From the NCBI GenBank assembly GCA_965601485.1, contig OZ271846.1:186001-250000 (forward strand): a stretch of 64,000 nucleotides of DNA. Reading direction: 5' to 3'. Each line of letters starts with the position of its first letter. The stretch's first letter is position 1. The notes beneath the pieces were generated by a model. It saw only the letters and a program-made list of their open reading frames with translations, ran no database searches and was not told where the DNA came from. This DNA is from Methylotenera_A aquatica (GTDB lineage Bacteria; Pseudomonadota; Gammaproteobacteria; Burkholderiales; Methylophilaceae). Below, piece by piece: positions 51,716 to 60,878 of the stretch. Made by a program: the position numbers and the translations under genes.

Positions 51716-54340
51716 TTATTCGGCGGTTACTTTTTTAGTGGTCGCTTTTTTTGCGACTGGTTTTTTAATAGCCGTTTTTTTAGCCACTGATTTTTTTGTC
51801 GCAGCATTTTTTATAGTTGTTTTAGTAGCAGTACTGGCTTTTTTTGCGACTAGTTTTTTTGCAACCGCTTTTTTAGTTCCATTTTTGCCAGTTGCCCCAT
51901 CTTTAGCAGCTTTTTCAGCTAGCAAACCAATTGCTTCTTCTAGTGTTAATGATTCTGGCTCAATACTTTTAGGTAAGGTTGCGCGTAGTTTGCCATGTTG
52001 CACATAAGGACCATATCGGCCAGCGAATACTTCAATTCTACCTTCGCCAGATGGATGCGCGCCAAGTTCTAATAAAGGCGCAGGGCCAGTGTTGGCGGCA
52101 GCCAGCAATACAATCGCACCAGCGTTATCAATACTAAATACACTATCCGATTTTGGAATCGATTTAAATTTACCATCATGGTTAACATAAGGACCAAAGC
52201 GACCAATATTAGCGACGATTTTTTTATTTGTCTCAGGATGCAAACCTAAATCACGTGGAAGTGACAGCAGCATATTGGCGATATCGATATTTATATTACT
52301 AGCCGATATTTCTTTAGGAATGCTCACACGTTTCGGTTTTTTCTTTTCACCTTCTACCGCCACGCCCACTTGCAAATAAGGCCCATAAGGTCCGTTCATT
52401 AAGTAAATTTCTTTGCCAGAGTCGGCATCTATGCCAATAGTGACTGGATCAGCACCCGATTGAGCGGTACCGTTCATGCTACGTTTGTAGTCACATTTAG
52501 GCTCTGCGTTATAGCCTGTACAGCCGATAAATGTGCCATAACGACTTAACTGTTTTTGCAGTGGTTTGCCACATTTTGGACAGGCTTCATCGATTAATTC
52601 GTTACCAGGTCTATCCACATCGGCTTTGCTGATGATCTGCGCATTAAGACCTTGCCAAAACTCATCCATCAGCGGCACCCACTCACATGAGCCATCGGCT
52701 ACATTATCCAGCGCATTTTCTAAGTTGGCGGTGAAGTCGTAGTCCACATATTTGGTAAAATGCTCAGTTAAAAATTTAACGACCACACGCCCAACATCTG
52801 TTGGCGTAAAGCGTTTTTTATCCAAAATCACATATTCACGGTCTTGCAAGGTGCTGATAATGCTGGCATAAGTAGAAGGGCGGCCAATGCCGTACTCTTC
52901 TAAAATTTTCACTAAACTAGCTTCACCATATCTAGGCGGCGGCTCAGTAAAGTGTTGATCGCCATAGATTTTTTCTACATTTAACACTTCACCTGCTTCA
53001 ATGTGAGGTAGCTTGCTTTCACTTTCTTCCTCTTCATCATCACGGCCTTCCATATACACTGCGATAAAGCCAGGGAACACCAAGGTTTGACCAGTGGCGC
53101 GGAATAGGTTGGCTTCAGAGCCTACACTCAAATCCACACTCACCGCATCAAATTTTGCGGGTGACATCTGACAAGCCAGCGTGCGCTTCCAAATCATTTC
53201 ATACAATTTAAATTGCTCATCGTTCAAATATTTGCGCATCGCCGTTGGGCTGCGCACAATATCGGTTGGACGAATCGCCTCATGCGCTTCTTGCGCATTT
53301 TTGGCTTTTGTTTTGTACATAATCGGCGATTTTGGCAAATACTCGGCGTCAAAATTCTTTTTGACATAATCGCGAATACTCATCACCGCTTCAGTGGCCA
53401 AACTAAACGAATCGGTACGCATATAGGTAATTAAACCCGTAGTACCGTTACCAATATCCACACCTTCATATAACTGTTGTGCCACGCGCATAGCGCGGCT
53501 AGTGGTGAAACCGAGCTTGCGCACTGCCTCTTGTTGAAGGGTAGAAGTGGTGAAAGGCGCAGCAGGACTGCGGCTGCGTTGTTTTTTCTCAACCCGCGAA
53601 ACGGTGGTTTTACCTGCACTTGCCAGCAAAAGTTTACCGACAATATCGGCTTGCTGGCCATGGTTAATAACGGTGAATTGTTCTACTTTTTCTCCATTTA
53701 ATTGAATTAACTTGGCGTTAAAGCTGTGCGCATGTTTTAGGGCGTCTAAGTGAATCGACCAATACTCTTGCGATTTGAACGCTTCAATCTCTAATTCGCG
53801 CTCAACAATTAAACGCAACGCAGGGCTCTGTACACGGCCTGCCGATAAGCCGCGGCGGATTTTTTTCCACAAAAGTGGCGATAAATTAAAACCAACCAAA
53901 TAATCCAGTGCGCGGCGTGCTTGCTGCGCATTAACTAAGTTCATGGCGATATCACGTGGATTATCAATCGCATGTTTTACCGCTGTTTGCGTAATTTCGT
54001 TAAACTCAACTCGTTTTAATAGCTTGTTTTTGAGTAGTTTTTTCTCTGCCAGAATTTCGGCAATATGCCATGAAATCGCTTCACCTTCGCGGTCTGGATC
54101 GGTTGCCAGATAAATGCTATCGGCACTTTTAACCGCACGCGTAATCGCGTCCATGTGTTTAGCGTTGCGCTCAATAATGTCGTATTTCATGGCGAAATTG
54201 TTCGCTGGGTCAACCGCGCCATTTTTAGGAATTAAGTCCCGAATATGACCGTAAGAAGCCAGCACCTCAAAATCGCTACCAAGGTATTTTTTAAGAGTTT
54301 TTGCTTTAGAAGGTGATTCTACAATGAGTAGTTTGGACAT
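51716..54340 (-). CDS. topA: DNA topoisomerase I
   Basis: An 874-aa type IA topoisomerase that relaxes negative supercoils. The Toprim domain begins KLLIVESPSKAKTLKKYLG, with the metal site in ATDPDREGEAISWH. The catalytic Tyr is in GLITYMRTDSFS. A zinc ribbon follows (CPKCGKPLQKQ ... FIGCTGYNAEPKC), with two further TopA C-terminal repeats (NGPYGPYLQVG, AGRYGPYVQHG). The last 60 residues are a Lys/Ala/Thr-rich tail (KKAVAKKLVAKK, KKSVAKKTAIKK) like histone H1 tails, common in betaproteobacterial TopA, and encoded by low-complexity DNA. Confidence 0.97.
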   Translation of the reverse strand: MSKLLIVESPSKAKTLKKYLGSDFEVLASYGHIRDLIPKNGAVDPANNFAMKYDIIERNAKHMDAITRAVKSADSIYLATDPDREGEAISWHIAEILAEKKLLKNKLLKRVEFNEITQTAVKHAIDNPRDIAMNLVNAQQARRALDYLVGFNLSPLLWKKIRRGLSAGRVQSPALRLIVERELEIEAFKSQEYWSIHLDALKHAHSFNAKLIQLNGEKVEQFTVINHGQQADIVGKLLLASAGKTTVSRVEKKQRSRSPAAPFTTSTLQQEAVRKLGFTTSRAMRVAQQLYEGVDIGNGTTGLITYMRTDSFSLATEAVMSIRDYVKKNFDAEYLPKSPIMYKTKAKNAQEAHEAIRPTDIVRSPTAMRKYLNDEQFKLYEMIWKRTLACQMSPAKFDAVSVDLSVGSEANLFRATGQTLVFPGFIAVYMEGRDDEEEESESKLPHIEAGEVLNVEKIYGDQHFTEPPPRYGEASLVKILEEYGIGRPSTYASIISTLQDREYVILDKKRFTPTDVGRVVVKFLTEHFTKYVDYDFTANLENALDNVADGSCEWVPLMDEFWQGLNAQIISKADVDRPGNELIDEACPKCGKPLQKQLSRYGTFIGCTGYNAEPKCDYKRSMNGTAQSGADPVTIGIDADSGKEIYLMNGPYGPYLQVGVAVEGEKKKPKRVSIPKEISASNINIDIANMLLSLPRDLGLHPETNKKIVANIGRFGPYVNHDGKFKSIPKSDSVFSIDNAGAIVLLAAANTGPAPLLELGAHPSGEGRIEVFAGRYGPYVQHGKLRATLPKSIEPESLTLEEAIGLLAEKAAKDGATGKNGTKKAVAKKLVAKKASTATKTTIKNAATKKSVAKKTAIKKPVAKKATTKKVTAE

Positions 54341-54463
54341 TGGTGCCTAGATTTAAGCGCTAATTTGAATAATTCCTTAGATGATAGCAAGCTAATTGGC
54401 TTGTGGACAATAAGTCAATGAAAAAAAGCAACAGTTTCAATGATTAGCGGTGTGAAGGTAGCC

Positions 54464-55369
54464 TTATTTGTTTCTGGCGAACTCAATTCGCGTCCCGTCG
54501 TTGCTGCTGATCCTTAAAGCAGCACCTTCATTTGCAATATCACCAAATAAGGGATCTTCATCATCTGCCTTGGCTTGCGTTAGGCTTTTAAAGTCGTATA
54601 AATTCACATCAGCCAAGTGTGATGGCTCTACATTACAAATGGCGCGGAATATATTGTTCACGCGACCAGGCTGCTCATGTTCCCACTCTTGCAACATATC
54701 TTTTACTTTTTGGCGCTGTAGGTTTTCTTGGCTGCCGCATAAATCACAAGGAATAATCGGAAACTCCATTTGGCGTGCATAGCTGGCTACATCTTTTTCG
54801 GCGCAATAAGCCAAAGGTCGAATGACCACATTTTGCTTATCGTTGGTTGCCAATTTGGGTGGCATGGCTTTCAATTTGGCGCCAAAGAACATATTCAAGA
54901 AAAGCGTTTCTACGATGTCATCTCTGTGATGCCCAAGTGCGATTTTGTTTGCACCCAACTCTTTGGCCGTAGTATAGATAATACCGCGACGCAAGCGGCT
55001 GCATAAACTACAGGTGGTTTTTCCTTCTGGAATTTTCTCTTTCACTACGGAATAGGTATCCGCTTCTACAATGCGGTAATCCACTCCTAATTTTTTAAAG
55101 TACTCAGGTAGAATATTTGAAGGAAAGTTAGGCTGTTTTTGGTCTAAATTCATGGCGATTAATTTAAAGTTAATCGGCGCACGTTCTTGCAATGCCAGCA
55201 ACATCATCAACATGGTGTGACTATCCTTGCCGCCGCTCATGCACACCAAAACTTTATCGCCATCTTCAATCATGTTGAAGTCGCCAATGGCCTTGCCAGT
55301 GTTTGAGATAAGGCTGTTACGCAACTTAATAAAGTTGTTAGAATGGTTGTCGGGTAAGTGTTTAATCAT
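54464..55369 (-). CDS. ttcA: tRNA 2-thiocytidine biosynthesis protein TtcA
   Basis: A 301-aa iron-sulfur enzyme that thiolates C32 of some tRNAs. PP-loop motif SGGKDS (45-50) activates the base with ATP. Cysteines C120 and C123 (TTCSLCSRLRRG) and a further Cys pair in PCDLCGSQENLQRQ bind the [4Fe-4S] cluster. The length matches E. coli TtcA (311). Confidence 0.95.
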   Translation of the reverse strand: MIKHLPDNHSNNFIKLRNSLISNTGKAIGDFNMIEDGDKVLVCMSGGKDSHTMLMMLLALQERAPINFKLIAMNLDQKQPNFPSNILPEYFKKLGVDYRIVEADTYSVVKEKIPEGKTTCSLCSRLRRGIIYTTAKELGANKIALGHHRDDIVETLFLNMFFGAKLKAMPPKLATNDKQNVVIRPLAYCAEKDVASYARQMEFPIIPCDLCGSQENLQRQKVKDMLQEWEHEQPGRVNNIFRAICNVEPSHLADVNLYDFKSLTQAKADDEDPLFGDIANEGAALRISSNDGTRIEFARNK

Positions 55370-55549
55370 GCTAGTTAATCATCTATTTACATTTCATATT
55401 GATTATAACTGAAGGCTAGCATTAAATTCTGCCGCTTGATTTGCATGGTAAATAGTCACATATACTGTTTACTATTAATACTTTAAATTCACTATTAAGT
55501 AGAATCTTAAAAATCAACTATACAGTTAGTTAAAATGGGGATCAATTAG

Positions 55550-56020
55550 GCTAATTTAATTAGCCAGAAAGTCATGGGAGTTGAGGCGTTCATCCGCTGG
55601 CAGCATCCCGAGCATAGATTTTTAACACCTTATCAGTTCCTGCCACAAATTGATCCAGCAGATTTAATTAATAGCTTGTTTACTTTAGTGCTTAATGAAG
55701 CAACCAAGCAATGGCGAGTTTGGAGTAAGCAAAGCCTCATGATAAGTATTGCGCTGAATGTCACGGCTAGAGATTTAATGAATCTTGATTTGGCCAATTA
55801 AATTAAGCAAGTGCTCATTTAAAATAATATGCCATCCAGTTATCTGGAGATTGAAATTACCTAATTTGACGCACTTTTTGACCCAGTACGCGTTAAGTCG
55901 TACTAAAAAGTTTAATGGGTTAGGTGTTGAAATTAGTATTGATAATTATGGTAAAGGCTGCAGCTCATTGCTTTATTTGAACAGTTGCCGATAAACTACT
56001 TATTCTTTGTTTAGTCATGG
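55550..56020 (+). pseudogene. Frameshifted EAL-domain (c-di-GMP phosphodiesterase) remnant
   Basis: Three plus-strand frames together read like an EAL domain. They are SQKVMGVEAFIRWQHPEHRF (frame of 55574), SSYLEIEIT in a second frame near 55833, then SRTKKFNGLGVEISIDNYGK (frame of 55785) and EQLPINYLF in the next. In intact genes these correspond to GVEAL-R-W-xHP, LEIEITE, SIDDFGTGYSSL and LPIDxLKID. Frame jumps, internal stops and missing ends show it is dead. The signature EAL reads EAF. Confidence 0.8.
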
Positions 56021-56066
56021 CATTGAGTCAGGCGATTTTCTATCGTAAAGAGCGGCACGTTCAGGC

Positions 56067-56819
56067 CTATAAATTCAAGCCGCGTCCACCATCTACCGCC
56101 AGCACATGACCAGTGATAAATGGCGCATCTGCCACCAGAAATTTAACGGCTTTGGCAATGTCTTTTGGCTCACCAATTTTTTTCAGCAGTGTTTGTGAAA
56201 TAACGCGTTGGCGATACACTTCGTTAAATTGCGGATTATTTTCTGGCCATTGCACAGGCCCCGGGGCCACAGCATTTACGCGCACTTCTGGGCTTAATTC
56301 ATGCGCAAGTGATTTGGTCAGGTTTACCAAACCCGCTTTTGCCACACTATAAACTACATAGCCTTTTTTAGGGCGCTCAATGTGCATATCGGTAATATTT
56401 ACAATACAACCGTGGTTTTTGCGTAGCTCAGTTGCTGCTGCCTGCGCCAAAAACATCGGCGCTTTTAAATTGCTGCCCATTAAATCCTGCCAATTATCTT
56501 CAGTAATTGCGCCAATTTCGGTGGCGTAATAGCTGGATGCATTATTAATCAACACATCTAATTTGCCAAAATGCTTCACCGTTTCTTGTATCAAGCTTGG
56601 CAAAACCGCAATATTAAGTAAATCGCCCTGAATAATCACCACAGAATTAGCGCGCAACAAATTTAGCTCAGCTTGCAAGGCGCGCGCCTCAGTGGTGGAT
56701 GATCGATAATGAATCATTAATTGCGCGCCGCAAGCATGCAGTTCGCGGCAAATGGCAGCGCCTACACGTTTGGCACCGCCTGTAATTAACACGACTTTAT
56801 TGTTTAGAGATTCGCTCAA
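56067..56819 (-). CDS. Pteridine reductase-like short-chain dehydrogenase
   Basis: A 250-aa SDR enzyme. The NADPH motif is TGGAKRVG (14-21), of the TGxxxRxG type found in pteridine reductases in place of TGxxxGxG. Further blocks: NNASSYY (about 91-97) and the active-site triad with YVVYSVAKAG (Tyr-x3-Lys). C-terminal ITGHVLAVDGGRGLNL. It probably reduces dihydrobiopterin or dihydrofolate-type pteridines, or a dihydromonapterin. It is divergent from the MidA-like gene and close to ttcA, a common betaproteobacterial neighbourhood. Confidence 0.9.
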   Translation of the reverse strand: MSESLNNKVVLITGGAKRVGAAICRELHACGAQLMIHYRSSTTEARALQAELNLLRANSVVIIQGDLLNIAVLPSLIQETVKHFGKLDVLINNASSYYATEIGAITEDNWQDLMGSNLKAPMFLAQAAATELRKNHGCIVNITDMHIERPKKGYVVYSVAKAGLVNLTKSLAHELSPEVRVNAVAPGPVQWPENNPQFNEVYRQRVISQTLLKKIGEPKDIAKAVKFLVADAPFITGHVLAVDGGRGLNL

Positions 56820-56857
56820 GATTTACTCACTTTAGTAATCAAATATTATAATGTCTT

Positions 56858-58048
56858 ATGGCTTCAACTTTACAACTAAATCTACCGATTCCAGACTCAC
56901 TTGCGCAAGATCGGAGCAAGCAGTTAAGCCAATTAATTCAGCAAAAAATTGAGCAAACAGGTGGCTGGATAGACTTCGCCACGTTTATGCACATGGCCTT
57001 ATATACTCCCGCAATAGGTTATTACAGTGGCGGCGCACTTAAGTTCGCGGATAATCAAAAAGGTGGTGGCGATTTTGTCACGGCGCCTCAAATTTCACCA
57101 CTGTTTGCACGCACATTGGCAAAGCAGGCTGCGCAAGTTTTAAGCGAAACCAAAGGTGGTGGCTTGGTTTCTAGCATCTTGGAATTGGGTGCGGGCACAG
57201 GTAAATTGGCGGCCGATTTACTACTTGAGCTGCAGTTTTTACAGCAGCTGCCGCAACATTATTACATTTTAGAAGTAAGTGGTTACTTACGCCAAATCCA
57301 GCTAGAGACAATACGGAAATTGCCAAGTGAATTGTGCGCGCGTGTGGTTTGGCTAGATTCGCTGCCAAACGACTTTGTTGGTTTTATATTTGGTAATGAG
57401 GTATTAGACTCGATTTCTGTGCATCTTGTAGGCACTACACAGCAGGGTTTAATAGAGCGCGGTGTGACTTTTAATGAGGGATTTGTTTGGCAAGATAAAC
57501 CCTTAGCTGCAGGTAAGTTACAGGATGAAGTTAGCACACACTCACTGCCAATTGATTATTTAACAGAATCTTGTCCTGCCGCAATAGCCTTAATTAAAAG
57601 CTTAGCTAGCAGCTTAAAGAAGGGTGTTATTTTAATGATCGATTATGGTTTTGGTGCCGCCGAGTATTACCACCCGCAACGCAACACAGGCACCTTGATG
57701 TGCCATTATCAACATTACGCACATAGCAATCCCTTGATATATGTAGGCCTGCAAGACATTACCGCCCACGTGAATTTTACGGCGATTACTGCAGCAGGCG
57801 TGTCACTTGATTTAAGTTTGGCGGGTTATTGTAATCAAGCTAGTTTTTTAATGAGTTGCGGTTTGTTGGAAATATTAAGTGAAACTTCACCAAACAATAT
57901 TGCAGCTTATGCACCTTTAGCGGCGGCGACGCATAAACTGCTATCGCCAGCCGAAATGGGAGAATTATTTAAAGTGATTGCGTTAAGCAAAGACTTTGAT
58001 TCACCATTAATCGGTTTTAAAAGTGGCGATAAAGCGCATATGCTCTAA
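56858..58048 (+). CDS. MidA/NDUFAF7-like SAM-dependent methyltransferase
   Basis: A 396-aa protein of the family related to human NDUFAF7 (MidA), an arginine methyltransferase for complex I assembly. Blocks: IDFATFMHMALYTPAIGYYS (about 39-58), GDFVTAPQISPLFARTLAKQ (about 71-90), SILELGAGTGKLAADLLLEL (SAM motif, about 106-125), IFGNEVLDSISVHLV and GVILMIDYGFGAAEYYHPQR. The bacterial substrate is unknown. TrmB follows 34 bp downstream. Confidence 0.9.
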   Translation: MASTLQLNLPIPDSLAQDRSKQLSQLIQQKIEQTGGWIDFATFMHMALYTPAIGYYSGGALKFADNQKGGGDFVTAPQISPLFARTLAKQAAQVLSETKGGGLVSSILELGAGTGKLAADLLLELQFLQQLPQHYYILEVSGYLRQIQLETIRKLPSELCARVVWLDSLPNDFVGFIFGNEVLDSISVHLVGTTQQGLIERGVTFNEGFVWQDKPLAAGKLQDEVSTHSLPIDYLTESCPAAIALIKSLASSLKKGVILMIDYGFGAAEYYHPQRNTGTLMCHYQHYAHSNPLIYVGLQDITAHVNFTAITAAGVSLDLSLAGYCNQASFLMSCGLLEILSETSPNNIAAYAPLAAATHKLLSPAEMGELFKVIALSKDFDSPLIGFKSGDKAHML

Positions 58049-58070
58049 AATTAATTGAGCACAATTTAAG

Positions 58071-58076
58071 TATAAT
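58071..58076 (+). promoter_or_regulatory. -10 element just upstream of trmB
   Basis: A perfect TATAAT ends 6 bp before the trmB ATG (58083). Transcription would start at or next to the start codon, giving a leaderless message; no clear -35 and no ribosome site are visible. Confidence 0.4.
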
Positions 58077-58082
58077 GCGCCC

Positions 58083-58805
58083 ATGAACCATTTAATTAAA
58101 CCAGAAACAATTCAAAACGATTTGCCTAACGAAAATATGCATCGTCGCATTCGCAGCTTTGTATTGCGTCAAGGCCGCTTAACCAAAGGCCAGACTTATG
58201 CGTTAGAAACGTTTTGGCCACAATTTGGTATTGAGTATGCTGAAAATGTATTGGATTTAAATCAAGTATTTGGGGGGGCTGATAGAAAAAAAATATTGGA
58301 AATTGGTTTTGGTATGGGTGAAAGTACTGCCCAAGTTGCCCAAACCTTGTCTGATTGCGATTTTGTGGCGGTAGAAGTGCATACGCCAGGTGTTGGCAGC
58401 TTGCTTAAGTTGATTGATGAATCCAATATCCAAAATATTCGTATCATCCAGCATGACGTGGTGGAAGTGCTACAACAGATGATTGCGGATCATAGCTTGG
58501 ATGGCGTACATATCTTTTTCCCTGACCCTTGGCATAAAAAACGCCATCACAAACGCCGCTTGATTCAAGCAGAATTTTTAAAGCTGCTTTGCACTAAACT
58601 GAAAGTGGGTGCTTACATTCATGTGGCGACCGATTGGCAAGAATATGCGGAATGGGTATTAGCTGCACTTAAAGCCGAGCCTCAATTGCAAAATTTAGCT
58701 CTGAATTACGCAGAAAAACCAGCTTATAGACCGCTGACCAAATTCGAAAATCGCGGCATCAAATTGGGTCATGGCGTTTGGGATTTGGTATTTTTGAAGA
58801 ATTAA
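58083..58805 (+). CDS. trmB: tRNA (guanine-N7)-methyltransferase
   Basis: A 240-aa enzyme that methylates G46 of tRNA. Signature blocks: RIRSFVLRQGRLTKGQTYAL, ILEIGFGMGESTAQVA (SAM motif, about 70-85), the GVHIFFPDPWHKKRHHKRRL segment that contacts tRNA, and HVATDWQEYAEWVL. The length matches E. coli TrmB (239). It is possibly in an operon with the MidA-like gene but has its own -10-like box. Confidence 0.96.
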   Translation: MNHLIKPETIQNDLPNENMHRRIRSFVLRQGRLTKGQTYALETFWPQFGIEYAENVLDLNQVFGGADRKKILEIGFGMGESTAQVAQTLSDCDFVAVEVHTPGVGSLLKLIDESNIQNIRIIQHDVVEVLQQMIADHSLDGVHIFFPDPWHKKRHHKRRLIQAEFLKLLCTKLKVGAYIHVATDWQEYAEWVLAALKAEPQLQNLALNYAEKPAYRPLTKFENRGIKLGHGVWDLVFLKN

Positions 58806-58860
58806 AGAATTCAGCCATCAAGCTTAACAGTTTGTTGCGGATGCTAAAACATAGCGCAAC

Positions 58861-59292
58861 TCATGGCAGAGGCTTATCAGTCAACTTGCTACCAACTGCA
58901 CCAGCATAAAAAACCACAATTTTTACAGGCGTGAAACCAATATTACGGCCGTTGTGCAAGGTATTTACCACTTCAGCCAATGCCTCTCCAGTTTGCAATA
59001 TTTTGGTGCTACCGTCTTTTAGCGAGACTTCCAAACGGCCTTCTAAAATCATTCCAAACGATGGTACCGTGTGCAAATGCCAGCCGGTTTCTGCCCCTAC
59101 AGCAATTTCTACCACCATGCCGGTAATTTCTGCGTTGCCACCTGGATAAGCCAGTGGCGAGCCATTCCAACTGCTAGTTGTTTTTAAAAGTGGTGTCACG
59201 GTGATGCTTTGAGAAGCTTCTGAGGCAGAAGCGTTGTGATGCAAAACACAAAATAAAACCGCTAATATGTACTTTAAGTATCCTTTTGTCAT
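58861..59292 (-). CDS. Exported cupin domain protein
   Basis: A 143-aa protein from ATG 59292; an ATG at 59307 is rejected because its first codons form the ribosome site GAGGGAA of this start. Signal peptide 1-23 (cleavage after ASA). The cupin fold shows GWHLHTVPSFGMILEGRLEV, with the His pair that would bind metal, and ALAEVVNTLHNGRNIG. Small periplasmic cupins bind unknown ligands; the enzyme activity is open. Isolated between trmB and engB. Confidence 0.85.
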   Translation of the reverse strand: MTKGYLKYILAVLFCVLHHNASASEASQSITVTPLLKTTSSWNGSPLAYPGGNAEITGMVVEIAVGAETGWHLHTVPSFGMILEGRLEVSLKDGSTKILQTGEALAEVVNTLHNGRNIGFTPVKIVVFYAGAVGSKLTDKPLP

Positions 59293-59361
59293 GAACAATT
59301 CCCTCATATTAAGTAGATAAAGCTATATTTAAGGCTTGTGCAAGGATGCATGCCTAAGCGC

Positions 59362-59994
59362 TTATTCCTCAGCAACTTTTGTTTCATCTGCAAATAGCCA
59401 CGCACCAATCACTTTTTCGGCTTCTTCAACGCCTAATTTTTTAGAGCTAGAAAATAATTGCACGGTGCAATTGCTGCCGTAGTTCTTATCCCAAGTCTCT
59501 AACAGCTCTTTGCGTACCTTCGCTAGCGTTAATCCAGCCTCACCGCGCGATAATTTATCGGATTTTGTTAATAAAACATGCACCGGTTTGCCACTTGGGC
59601 AAAACCAATCCAACATTTGTCGGTCTAGTTGTGTAAGTGGATGGCGGCTATCCATTACTAGTACCAAGCCGCCCAAGCTAGTGCGCTCGCTTAAATAGCG
59701 TGCCAGCACGCTTTGCCAGTGGGCGCGCATGCTTTCGGGTACTTTTGCGTAACCGTATCCAGGTAAATCGACTAAATGGCGGTCATTACCCAAAGTGAAA
59801 AAGTTAATTAACTGTGTGCGACCAGGTTGTTTACTGACAAATGCAAGTCGATTGTGATTGGCTAGCGTGTTAAGCGCACTAGATTTACCCGCGTTAGATC
59901 GGCCAGCGAAGGCTACTTCGATACCAGATGCAGGTGGTAAATCGCGTAAATGATGGGCAGAAATAAAAAAGGTAGCGTTTTGAAAAAGCGGCAT
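59362..59994 (-). CDS. engB: Ribosome biogenesis GTPase EngB (YihA/YsxC)
   Basis: A 210-aa GTPase of the TrmE-Era-EngA-YihA group, required for assembly of the large ribosomal subunit. G1 is GRSNAGKSS (31-39), G3 is DLPGYGYA (about 76-83), and G4 is TKSD (about 142-145). It is divergent from the cytochrome c4 gene, as in many beta- and gammaproteobacteria. Confidence 0.96.
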   Translation of the reverse strand: MPLFQNATFFISAHHLRDLPPASGIEVAFAGRSNAGKSSALNTLANHNRLAFVSKQPGRTQLINFFTLGNDRHLVDLPGYGYAKVPESMRAHWQSVLARYLSERTSLGGLVLVMDSRHPLTQLDRQMLDWFCPSGKPVHVLLTKSDKLSRGEAGLTLAKVRKELLETWDKNYGSNCTVQLFSSSKKLGVEEAEKVIGAWLFADETKVAEE

Positions 59995-60109
59995 GACATG
60001 GTTTGTCTGTAAAACTTAAGACGTAAATGCTATCACGAACAGCCCTAATTTGATAAAATATAAACTGGGCAAAATATTAAATTAATTAAATAGTTAGGAA
60101 AGCAATACA

Positions 60110-60766
60110 ATGTTTAAGCATGTCAGTTTAATCGCCGTTTTAGCGTTTAGTTTCTCCTCAAATATCGCTTTTTGTGCTACACATGTAGCAAAAAAAACAG
60201 AGTCAGTAGCAACCACCGCTTTACCTGCTGTTAATAAGCAAGCCGTTGATCAAATTGTGCAGGGTGTTTGCGCGGCTTGTCATGCTGCTGATGGTAACAG
60301 CGCTATTAGTTTGAACCCAAAATTGGCCGGCCAACATCCTGAGTATTTGTTAAAACAGTTAACAAATTTTAAGGAAGGTACGCGCGCTAATGCAGTAATG
60401 AGTGGCATGGTGGCGAATTTAACAACTGAAGACATGCAAAACTTGGCGGCTTATTTTGCGACACAAAAACAAACATTGGCAAAAGCGAAAACCAACGGCG
60501 CTGGTTCATTAGGCGAAAAAATCTACCGTGGTGGCATTGCTAAAACCAATCTACCAGCCTGTGCCGCTTGCCATGGTGCCAATGGTGCTGGTATACCTAA
60601 ACAATTTCCGCGTCTAGCCGGTCAACATGCTGATTACATTTACCAACAGCTGAAAACATTCCGCACGGGTGAGCGAGCCAATGCACCGATGATGATGGTA
60701 ATCGCAGCCAAAATGACCGATGCGGAAATGCAAGCAGTGTCTGACTATATGCAAGGTTTGCGTTAA
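60110..60766 (+). CDS. Cytochrome c4 (dihaem)
   Basis: A 218-aa periplasmic protein. Signal peptide 1-22. Two haem-binding motifs, CAACH at 54-58 and 151-155, one in each of two similar domains; candidate distal Met ligands are in AVMSGM and APMMMV. Cytochrome c4 passes electrons from the bc1 complex to terminal oxidases. ResB and CcsB, which attach haem to c-type cytochromes, follow directly. A hairpin terminator separates them. Confidence 0.95.
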   Translation: MFKHVSLIAVLAFSFSSNIAFCATHVAKKTESVATTALPAVNKQAVDQIVQGVCAACHAADGNSAISLNPKLAGQHPEYLLKQLTNFKEGTRANAVMSGMVANLTTEDMQNLAAYFATQKQTLAKAKTNGAGSLGEKIYRGGIAKTNLPACAACHGANGAGIPKQFPRLAGQHADYIYQQLKTFRTGERANAPMMMVIAAKMTDAEMQAVSDYMQGLR

Positions 60767-60774
60767 TTTCAAAA

Positions 60775-60810
60775 CTGATGAAAAGTTTTTTGCTACAAAC
60801 TTTTCATCAG
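60775..60810 (+). terminator. Terminator hairpin after cytochrome c4
   Basis: CTGATGAAAAGTTT (60775-60788) pairs perfectly with AAACTTTTCATCAG (60797-60810). The stem is strong although no long T run follows. Confidence 0.75.
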
Positions 60811-60878
60811 GCTATATCAAAAGTCGTATTTCAATTTTCATGTCGTCGCACTGAAGGCAAGAGCGTTAAGCACTCACT

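Noticed and set aside
51696..52007. A hydrophobic 103-aa plus-strand frame across the topA tail
   Set aside because: The Phe/Val/Ala-rich sequence is the reverse complement of the KKxVAKK repeats and starts inside the terminator region.
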